From positions 248,001 through 312,000 of the forward strand of contig NZ_JABWQP020000002.1 of the NCBI RefSeq assembly GCF_014268505.2: DNA of 64,000 bases. Reading direction: 5' to 3'. Made by a program: the position numbers and the translations under genes. The DNA comes from Pseudomonas khorasanensis (lineage in GTDB: Bacteria; Pseudomonadota; Gammaproteobacteria; Pseudomonadales; Pseudomonadaceae). The notes below the pieces were generated by a model, which worked only from the letters and a program-made list of their open reading frames with translations, ran no database searches and was not told the DNA's origin. Shown piece by piece: positions 7,544 to 16,000 of the stretch (positions are counted from its first letter, which is position 1; every line of letters starts with the position of its first letter).

Positions 7544-10348
7544 TTACACGGCAGTAAACCTGGACGAGCGAGAGTGCAGTATCGTCTGGGTGTACCTCAG
7601 CTCACGGATGGCGCTGTTTGTCATGTTTCTCAGGCTTTGCACCGTATCGCCGGTTGGGGCGGAGTTTTTACGGATGTCGTAGCTGAACGTATTGATCGCG
7701 TTAACCCCGGCAGCCCTGAATGACGTTTCAAGGTTGTTCATGCCAGTATTCAACACGTCGACCAGACCGTTAATGTTTTGGTCCAGCTTGCTAATTTTCT
7801 CCGGGGAAAGCTCGCCCGCGGCACCGATGATTTCATGCGCTATCTCAGGCAGGCCCAAGCCGCTGGAAAGTGCCGCACTTATTTCGCTGCCCATTGCTGT
7901 ACCCGTCAAACTCAACGCGTTGGACGCCCCAAATGAGATGCCTTCTTTCGTTCCCTTCAGAAAGCCCTTTCGGTTAAGGGCAATGACCCCTGCCACCAAT
8001 GCCTGGAATTTGTGGCTGGCATAAGTAACGTACGACCCGGTCTTGTATTCGCCTTTTTTCACGATCCTTTGCGGGTCCAGCTTTCCCGCTTTGAGTTTGA
8101 TCGAAGCACTCAAGCCGGCTCGCTCCAAGGCATAATCGAAACCTAGGCTAATTGCTTTTTTTGCCGCGAATCCTACGGCGAAACCTGTTATTACGCCTGG
8201 GGGACCGGCGGCGGCGCCCAATGCAGATGCTCCAATACCGACAACGATACCGGCACCATAGGAAACTGCCTGACTTGCAAGATGGGCGCCTGTTCTGCGT
8301 GCGATGGAAGCTCCATAAGACAATGCCGAGCGATGATTGAGAATTTGTCTTTTGGCATCTTTAGCTCTGCGTTTGGAGAGTTTTACTATCTCCGTGTGCT
8401 TGAAGACTTCCCTCGACAGACGAGAGCGGGCGCTTCGAGGTGTTACCTCTCGCGTTGATGTTTCTGGAGGACCATCAATGGAGGTTTCCAGATACTGGCC
8501 GTCGGGATCGGTAAAGATCATCGGATTGTTGGCAACGAACGCGTACAGATTCAACCCGTCCACATCCCCCGCCGGATCGGCGCTCACCCACCGCTGCAAC
8601 CACGGCGCGTAATAGCGGGCGCCGTAGTAATACAAACCACTGACATCCATTTCCTTGCCGGAGTAACGAATAAAGCGGTATTGGATTTCTGATTGCGGGG
8701 CCATCCACGCGGTTTCGCCAAACGGGTAATAGCCTTCTTCGCTGGTCACCGTAGCGTTTTCGTCCAGCTCCATCACGCAAGAGCCGAGATGGTCTTCAAG
8801 GCGGTAACGCAGCTGATCGTTGGTGGCAGGTGGAGGGGACACCCAATGCAGGCAACGGGCGTTGCCGACGCTGATGATGTGCAGTTCTTCGCCGTTGTCT
8901 TTGTTGCGGATTTCAAGGCCGGGCAGGTAGCGGACCTGATGGAAATGCCGCCTGTTTTGCGTAAACCATTCATGGCATTTGAAAACCCGCTGGCCCTGGC
9001 TGTAGCGATAGTGCTCGGCGTCACTGTCGCTGTCCTGGCGCGTGACCAGGCTCACGCTCTGTAATTCGTCACGAGCATTCCATTGCAGCGACGGCCCCTG
9101 TTTCAGATCCTGCAGATTGCCGTGACGGTCAAACAAGACGTCGAAGTCCGGATCCGCTTCACCCGGTTTCCAGCGCACCGCGCGGTTGCTGTTGGGGTCG
9201 ACGAACATTTGCCGCGAATGGCAATTGCCGTCTCGAGTGTGGCAGGATTTTATGAGGTTGCCGCCGTCGTCGTAGGCATACGTCTGGGTGTAATTGAGGC
9301 GGTTTTTCGGGTCGGTCGGCTGCGGCAAACCGGGAATGTCCGAAGGCGGAGCGTCGTCGTAACCGGTGGCGCGAATCAGTCGGTACAGCGAGTCGTAGCT
9401 GAATTCGCGGTGGCCATCGACCCGCTGGTTGGCGAACCACGCGGGCTCGAAGGCATGGTTCTCGATGCGGGTGATATTGCCGACACCGTCGTAGAAATAT
9501 TCGAAGTCCTGCAGCGGCGGCCCGGCCTCCTTGCGGCTGGACTGCGTGTGCAAGCGCCCGTCGGCCGGATCGTACGTCCACTGGCTGAGCACACCGTTGC
9601 CGGCCTGTTGCTGGAGGGGCTGATCATTGGCGTTGTATTGCGCATCCAGCAGGACCGGTTTGCCCTCTTGCCCCTTGATCAACAGATCCACCGCCCTGAG
9701 TTGCCCGGCAAGCCCATAGCGCGAGTGTCTGCGATGTCCACCCGCATCGATCTGCTCCAGCAGGGCCCCAAGCGGGCTGAACACCTGTTGGCTGGTGAAC
9801 GGTTCGTCATCGTGAAAAGTGCGCCTTTCCACCAGTGCCTGACCCGTGAGGGCATGACTCGTAATGTCCAGTGAACCCGAGGGATCTGATTGTCGGATCA
9901 ACTGGCCGCGGAGATTGTATTCAGCTTCGGCAGAAGCGGTGCCATAGCTGTAGGTGTCGGCCTGATTTTCACCGTTTCCCGTGATCTCGAACTGCACCAC
10001 GCGCAGTTGGTCGTCAAAGGTCGACTGCCAACGATGGCCGCGCTCATCCCAGCTCAACCGTGGCTCACCGGCCAGCCCTGGCAGTAGCAGGTGCCAGCCA
10101 GCATCGACGCTGTCAGCGAATACCGTCTCGCCGTTCAGCGAGTAGACCTTGGTGGCGTTCGCAGCGGGCAGACGCGGATCCTGCTGCGCCACGACACGGC
10201 CGGCCACGTCGTGTAGCTGGCGCGATACATGTGCTTTTGGTGTGTCCTCTGCCAGCGTGCGCAAGTAAGCGATCTCACGGATCGGCAGACCGCGGGCGTC
10301 GATCACCGCCAAAACAGGCGTGCGCGAGTGAACGGCAGCGTATTTCAT
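7544..10348 (-). CDS. TcC-like RHS toxin subunit, second copy (tcC2)
   Basis: A 934-residue TccC-type protein. Residues 1-617 form the RHS/YD-repeat shell, ending in the RHS-associated core: YYYGARYYAPWLQRWVSADP, then GLNLYAFVANNPMIFTDPDG. In Tc toxins this core is an aspartyl autoprotease that releases the C-terminal cargo inside the cocoon. The cargo (about 618-934) is not one I recognise. It starts basic and then has a glycine/alanine-rich hydrophobic stretch at 679-738 (VVGIGASALGAAAGPPGVIT) that could be membrane-active. Its start overlaps the stop of tcC1 as ATGA, indicating translational coupling. DNA for residues about 309-601 is almost identical to tcC1 with no indels over about 880 bp, while both flanks differ. 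Confidence 0.88.
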   Translation of the reverse strand: MKYAAVHSRTPVLAVIDARGLPIREIAYLRTLAEDTPKAHVSRQLHDVAGRVVAQQDPRLPAANATKVYSLNGETVFADSVDAGWHLLLPGLAGEPRLSWDERGHRWQSTFDDQLRVVQFEITGNGENQADTYSYGTASAEAEYNLRGQLIRQSDPSGSLDITSHALTGQALVERRTFHDDEPFTSQQVFSPLGALLEQIDAGGHRRHSRYGLAGQLRAVDLLIKGQEGKPVLLDAQYNANDQPLQQQAGNGVLSQWTYDPADGRLHTQSSRKEAGPPLQDFEYFYDGVGNITRIENHAFEPAWFANQRVDGHREFSYDSLYRLIRATGYDDAPPSDIPGLPQPTDPKNRLNYTQTYAYDDGGNLIKSCHTRDGNCHSRQMFVDPNSNRAVRWKPGEADPDFDVLFDRHGNLQDLKQGPSLQWNARDELQSVSLVTRQDSDSDAEHYRYSQGQRVFKCHEWFTQNRRHFHQVRYLPGLEIRNKDNGEELHIISVGNARCLHWVSPPPATNDQLRYRLEDHLGSCVMELDENATVTSEEGYYPFGETAWMAPQSEIQYRFIRYSGKEMDVSGLYYYGARYYAPWLQRWVSADPAGDVDGLNLYAFVANNPMIFTDPDGQYLETSIDGPPETSTREVTPRSARSRLSREVFKHTEIVKLSKRRAKDAKRQILNHRSALSYGASIARRTGAHLASQAVSYGAGIVVGIGASALGAAAGPPGVITGFAVGFAAKKAISLGFDYALERAGLSASIKLKAGKLDPQRIVKKGEYKTGSYVTYASHKFQALVAGVIALNRKGFLKGTKEGISFGASNALSLTGTAMGSEISAALSSGLGLPEIAHEIIGAAGELSPEKISKLDQNINGLVDVLNTGMNNLETSFRAAGVNAINTFSYDIRKNSAPTGDTVQSLRNMTNSAIRELRYTQTILHSRSSRFTAV
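8544..9421. repeat. Near-identical core segment, copy in tcC2
   Basis: About 880 bases match 11285-12162 at a constant offset of 2741 bases, with only scattered substitutions and no indels. At the left edge the similarity stops just before the cargo-coding part. At the right edge it stops after the codons for VDGHREFSYD. The sharp borders look like gene conversion or module exchange between the paralogues. Confidence 0.85.
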
Positions 10349-13083
10349 CTGAAGGTCCGAACGGAGGTCTGGGATTTGGGCCGCGGTTTCCCATGCTCCA
10401 GTTTGCGCGAATAACGATTGTCTGTGAGTGCGTCTTCCTTGTACCAGCTTATGAAGGTCTGGCTACTTTCGATGTAGCCCACGATTGCTTTGGTCTGCTC
10501 TCGCAAGGTGTCGAGTCGAATGGTCTTGTTAGTCGTCAAACGGCTCGTATTGGGCGTCACATCCGCCGTATTGACGGTGTTTTGGCCTAGACGCCTGAAG
10601 GCTTGTTCGACACCTGCCATTCGCGAAGCGAGGGCTTTTTTCCAGTCGTCGAGCGTGGTTTCGATTTTTTGAATCTTGACCGGATCGAGCCCGTTTTTGA
10701 TGTCCTCGGCCTCTTGTACGCGCTGCCCCATAGCGAGTGCCATGCCTACGCCTGGAACAACTGATCCAACGACACGGTTCAAATATAATGCGCTCGCATC
10801 GGCTGGGTCGAAGCCTCCAGTTCTCTCGGCGATGCCGGTCTCTTGATCGATGGCGGCGACGCTTATTGCCGATGTCTGCGGAATCAATGGCTTGATCAGA
10901 CTTGCACGGGACGTGATACGACTGGAAATCGCCCCGACGATATCGCCGCCGATGTTTCCGCCAATCAACCCTTCGGAAAATGGCGGTTTGCTCTGCTGAG
11001 TAAAGTTGGCAACGTGCGGATCGTCGGGAAGAATTGAGCCTATGTGCATGGCGCCGAGATAGCCGCCGACGAAGCCGGCAACGGCGTTGACGAACTCTCC
11101 GACAAAATTGGCGAGCAGCCGGCCCCCGAACTTTCCGGCTGCAATCTCCTGAAGCTGGTCAAACGTAGTGGCGGAGTAATCACCGAGGATGGTCACGAAG
11201 TTTGAGAAGTCGACGATTTCGCGTTTCTCGCGGCTGTTGCCCTGCACATCCACAAAGGAGACCGGGTTGTTACCGACAAACCCATACAGATTCAACCCGT
11301 CCACATTCCCCGCTGGATCGGCGCTCACCCACCGCTGCAACCACGGCGCGTAATAGCGGGCGCCGTAGTAATACAAACCACTGACATCCATTTCCTTGCC
11401 GGAATAACGAATAAAGCGGTATTGGATTTCTGATTGCGGGGCCATCCACGCGGTTTCGCCGAACGGGTAATAGCCTTCTTCGCTGGTCACCGTAGCGTTT
11501 TCGTCCAGCTCCTTCACGCAAGAGCCGAGATGGTCTTCAAGGCGGTAACGCAGCTGATCGTTGGCGGCGGGCGGATTGGCCACCCAATGCAGGCAACGGG
11601 CGTTGCCGACGCTGATGATGTGCAGTTCTTCGCCGTTGTCCTTGTTGCGGATTTCAAGGCCGGGCAGGTAGCGGACCTGATGGAAATGCCGCCTGTTTTG
11701 CGTAAACCACTCATGGCATTTGAAGACCCGCTGGCCCTGGCTGTAGCGATAGCGCTCGGCGTCGCTGTCGCTGCCCTTGCGTGTGACCAGGCTCACGCTT
11801 TGCAATTCGTCACGAGCATTCCATTGCAGCGATGGCCCCTGTTTCAGATCCTGCAGATTGCCGTGACGGTCAAACAAGACGTCGAAGTCCGGATCCGCTT
11901 CAGCCGGTTTCCAGCGCACCGCGCGGTTGCTGTTGGGGTCGACGAACATTTGCCGCGAATGGCAATTGCCGTCTCGAGTGTGGCAGGATTTTATGAGGTT
12001 GCCGCCGTCGTCGTAGGCATACGTCTGGGTGTAATTGAGGCGGTTTTTCGGATCGGTCGGCTGCGGCAAACCGGGAATGTCCGAAGGCGGAGCGTCGTCG
12101 TAACCGGTGGCGCGGATCAGTCGGTACAGCGAGTCGTAGCTGAATTCGCGGTGGCCATCGACTCGCTGGTTTGCGAAGTGGCTGGGTATGAACGCATGGT
12201 CGACGATACGGGTGATATTGCCCATCGGATCGTATTCGTATTCGAGGTTTTGAAGGGGCGATTGCTGGTTATGTTGTGCAGATTGCCGATGCAGGCGGGC
12301 ATCGGCCGAGTCATAGATCCAAGTGCTGATAATGCCGTTGCCTGCTTTTTGCTCGACAATCTGCCCGGCCGCGTTGTACGTCGCGCCCAGTAAAACCGGC
12401 TGCCAGCCCGTCTGCCCCTTGAGCTGCAACTGTACGTGTCTGAGTTGCCCGGCAAGGTCATAACTCGACTGCTGGCGGTGTTCTCCGGCGTCGATCAGCT
12501 CCAGCACACCACCCAACGGGCTGTAGCGGCGGCGGCTGACAAAAGCCCTGGCATCTTCAAAGGTGCGGGTTTCGTGCAGCGGCTGACCCAGCAGGCTATA
12601 GCTGCTCTGGTGCAAGGCGCCTGATCGATCCACTTGTTCCCGTAACTGGCCGCGCAGATTTTGTCTGGCATCGGCCGAGGCATCGGCGTAGGTGAAGGTT
12701 TCGACAGCCGCTTGTGCATTTTCCTCGACCGCCACCACGCGTAGTTGGTCATCGTAGGTGGTGCGCCAATGACTTCCCCGCGCATCCCAGCTTTGTACTG
12801 TCTCACCGGCCAGTCCCGGCAGGTTCAGGCGCCAGCCGGCGTCGACGCTGTCGACTTTCAACGGTTCGCCGTCCAACCCATAAACCGTCGTCAGATTTGG
12901 CCTGGACAGACGCGGATCCCATTGCGCCACCAGGCGTGCGGCCGCATCGTGTTGCTGGCGGGTCAGCAGCGCAGTCGCCGTTGCACCGACGACGGTGCGC
13001 AGATACGCTATCTGGCGAATCGGCAGGCCACGGCTGTCACTCGCTACGAGCGAAGGCGTGCGCCGATGGACACTGGCGGTCAT
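10345..13083 (-). CDS. TcC-like RHS toxin subunit, first copy (tcC1)
   Basis: A 912-residue TccC-type protein. I use the ATG at 13083, whose ATGA overlaps the stop of tcB; an upstream in-frame ATG at 13107 lies inside tcB. Residues 1-615 form the RHS shell and core (RYYAPWLQRWVSADPAGNVD). The usual DPDG at the cleavage region is here DVQG (about 612-615): the first Asp is kept but the rest has changed. The cargo (about 616-912) has no recognised fold. It contains hydrophobic glycine-rich runs (VNAVAGFVGGYLGAM, GLIGGNIGGDIVGAISS) and a very basic end. Near the end, VEQAFRRLGQNTVNT resembles LETSFRAAGVNAINT of tcC2, although the rest of the two cargoes differs. It would pair with the TcB just upstream to enclose the cargo. 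Confidence 0.88.
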   Translation of the reverse strand: MTASVHRRTPSLVASDSRGLPIRQIAYLRTVVGATATALLTRQQHDAAARLVAQWDPRLSRPNLTTVYGLDGEPLKVDSVDAGWRLNLPGLAGETVQSWDARGSHWRTTYDDQLRVVAVEENAQAAVETFTYADASADARQNLRGQLREQVDRSGALHQSSYSLLGQPLHETRTFEDARAFVSRRRYSPLGGVLELIDAGEHRQQSSYDLAGQLRHVQLQLKGQTGWQPVLLGATYNAAGQIVEQKAGNGIISTWIYDSADARLHRQSAQHNQQSPLQNLEYEYDPMGNITRIVDHAFIPSHFANQRVDGHREFSYDSLYRLIRATGYDDAPPSDIPGLPQPTDPKNRLNYTQTYAYDDGGNLIKSCHTRDGNCHSRQMFVDPNSNRAVRWKPAEADPDFDVLFDRHGNLQDLKQGPSLQWNARDELQSVSLVTRKGSDSDAERYRYSQGQRVFKCHEWFTQNRRHFHQVRYLPGLEIRNKDNGEELHIISVGNARCLHWVANPPAANDQLRYRLEDHLGSCVKELDENATVTSEEGYYPFGETAWMAPQSEIQYRFIRYSGKEMDVSGLYYYGARYYAPWLQRWVSADPAGNVDGLNLYGFVGNNPVSFVDVQGNSREKREIVDFSNFVTILGDYSATTFDQLQEIAAGKFGGRLLANFVGEFVNAVAGFVGGYLGAMHIGSILPDDPHVANFTQQSKPPFSEGLIGGNIGGDIVGAISSRITSRASLIKPLIPQTSAISVAAIDQETGIAERTGGFDPADASALYLNRVVGSVVPGVGMALAMGQRVQEAEDIKNGLDPVKIQKIETTLDDWKKALASRMAGVEQAFRRLGQNTVNTADVTPNTSRLTTNKTIRLDTLREQTKAIVGYIESSQTFISWYKEDALTDNRYSRKLEHGKPRPKSQTSVRTFR
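11285..12162. repeat. Near-identical core segment, copy in tcC1
   Basis: Partner of the segment at 8544-9421. It covers the part of the RHS shell from roughly residue 307 to 599, immediately before the autoprotease-core end where the two proteins diverge into different cargoes. Confidence 0.85.
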
Positions 13084-16000
13084 GGGGGCGGCGCTTCCGG
13101 CTCCCAAGTGTCGTTGAAGTCTTCACTGGTGTGGTACCACGGGTGATACGACTCGCGCGAAAAAAAACCTTTGGCATTGATCAGTTTGATCGGCCGGCCC
13201 AACGCGTCATAGAACAGCTGATCGAAAAAGCCTAGCTCGCGCAGGGAGCGATCGTCGACATAGGCATGGGTGTCGGCAAAAAACGGCCGGAACTGTCGAA
13301 CCGGCAGCCCTTTGTTGTTGTATTCGACACGTTCGCTGACGCGCCAGCGCGGGTTGGCGAGCACTTCGACAAACTGGCCATTCTCAATGATCAGTTTGCC
13401 GTCGGCATCCACTGCATAGGCCATGCCGGGATCGACCAATTGTTGGGTCTGCAGCGCACGGCCGAAGCCGTCCACGCAAGCCTTGACGACCTGGATCTGT
13501 GCCGGGACAGGGTCGTCGGGATAACGGTCGGCGCTGAGAATGACGCTGTGCACCGGCTCGCGGTGAACGGTCGCGATGAGCTCGCTCAATGCTTGTTCCG
13601 AGACGGTCAGGTTGATGCCTGGCTGCAATCGCTGACGGGCGCTGGTGCAGATGTGCCCGCTGGGCAGGACATCGCCGCGCGCGATCCACTCGGCGAGTTG
13701 TTCAGGGTTGACGGACGGCGGCACCTTGCCCATCCAGCTGAACAAGTCCTTGCGCAACGTGCTGGCGGCTTTTTGCACCGCTGCCTCGGGATCGGCAATG
13801 GCCGGATCGGGGCGATGATCCTCCGGGCGGTTGTATTCAGTCAGCGGGCGGAATCCGGCGGCGTCACCGTTCTCCGTGCCGTGGAAACTGGTGGCCAGTG
13901 GTTGGCCGGAGGGTTCGTAAATGGCCTCTTCGGTATTCTCGTTCGGGTCAATGATCTGCCGCGGTTGCAGGGCGTGGTAGTCGTAGACGATGCGCGTAGT
14001 GCAACCGTCCGGCAGCGTGACCCTGGTGACCGCCAGCCCGTAGCCATCATATTCTGCCTCGGTGACACCATGGCTGGGCGTTTCCCGATAGCGTTGCACT
14101 CTGTAGAAACGTTCGAGATCGCCGTACTCCGCGAAGCCGAAACACGAAGAGTACAACTCAGGTTCGGCACTCGCCGGGGCGGGGGGCTCAAACAGAAACG
14201 GCATCGGCGTGTAACCGATGCTGGTCAGTTCGGTATGGATGCTGAACGGTGGCGGCAGGATGCTATAAGCCTGCAGCGCCGTCTTGTCGAGTTGCGCCAG
14301 TTCCAGCGGGCCTTTGAGGGCTTCGAATTCGGCAACGCCATCGTCCAGCGGCAAGCCGTCGGTGTTCACGTAACGCTGCACGGACTGGGAGGTCAGCACC
14401 CGCTGAGTCCTCCAGTGTGGCGAATCCTGATGCAGTGCCAATTGCTCGTAGGACACCTGATCCGGGGACAGGCCATTCGGCAATGTGCCCTTGGGCAAAA
14501 CCAACGCGTTGCCGCGCTGACGATACGGCAAGCCGGGCCGCCAGCGCTCGAAATCGATCAGATCGATGTACTGTGCGCGACTTTCGCTCAGGTAATACGA
14601 TTGCTGCGCCGGGTCATGCGCATCACGCCACCATTGCTGTTCATCCGGATCGGAGAAAGGTGGGGTATCTCCTTCGCTCAGGCGCCGTGCGTAATTAACG
14701 CTCAGCGCCTGGGTCGACAGACCGAATGGGTTCCAGCGCAGGTTGACCTCATGACTGCACAGCGGGTCATCGACGAATCCGTCGTACTGGTAGCTTATTT
14801 GCTCCAGTACCAGCGGTAACAACACGGCAGAGCCGTAATGACCCTGAGGGCGAACTTCGCGCACCAGATAGCGCGACTCTTGCACTGCAAACGGTATGGC
14901 GATCCCTGGCACATTCCAGTCGGCATCGGCATAGGTTTCGACGCGCGCCACCGCGCCGGCCAGCGCCCGACCAATCTGGTATTCGGTGTCGGCGTCATGC
15001 GGGGCAATTGGCTGGTCGAATTCTGCTTCTGGCGGCGTGCGGCTGAACAGCGTTTTTTCCAGTGCGACGGCACCCTTATCTTCAGTGAAATAGTGATCAC
15101 GGGACCGATCCATCGATTGCCCGGTGTGGAACCAGGTGCACACCCGCACCGGCGCGCTGAAATCGGCCCCGTCATCAGCTGTCGCACTTTCGCTGTCGGT
15201 CTGCTGCAAATGACCGAAGCCGCGGAACTCACGCTCCACCCCGTCATAGACGCCTTCACGCCAGGTAAACGTCTGCGTCAGGCAATTGCCGGTAATCTCG
15301 TCGAGTTGTTGCTGCTTCTTGATCACAGCCACCGGGAACGGCAAATGCGAAACCGGCGGATGTGCGGAGGGCTGGCCTTGCTGTTTTTCGTCCAGCCATT
15401 CCTGTGCGGAGCTGCGATAGACCACGCTGGAGCTGCAGCCCATATTGTTGTTGCTGGAAGTGAGCAGGTAGGGTTTGGCCGACACGAAGTCGTAGCGCCA
15501 ATGCTGCGGCTGCATATGGGGCACGGTCAGAATCAGACTGGCGCAGCCCAGGCCTTGTAGATCGGCGAAGGTCACCTGACACGAATGTTCATAACACAGG
15601 CCTTTAGGCCAAGGCACGGTCAGCGGGATTTGCTCCAGGCCGTTGCCGCCGCGGTTCAGGTAGATTTCGAACACATCGGATTTGAGATAGATCAGCGCCG
15701 AAGCACCAGAGCCATCAAGGTCGGCAAGCCTAACCCGTGAGGCATCGAATTGCGCATAGCTGAAGGGCAGCTCGCTGATCATGCGACCGGGTCCAAACTT
15801 GCCGTGGCCCAGATTGGGCCAGCAATTGATTGCATCGTGGCGAATGCGGGTCAGCTCAGGCATGTCACTGCCCAGCATCTGCCCCAGCAGTACCAGCTCC
15901 GTGCGTGAGTCGCTGAACACAGGCAAGCGATCGTCGTCGGGCTGGTGAACCACCTCTTCAGCCGCGGCGAAGCCCTCTTCGCGGCGATTGGCGTACAGAC

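Noticed and set aside
13266..14819. 517-codon open frame antisense to tcB
   Set aside because: A shadow of the TcB reading frame without start signal or family match.
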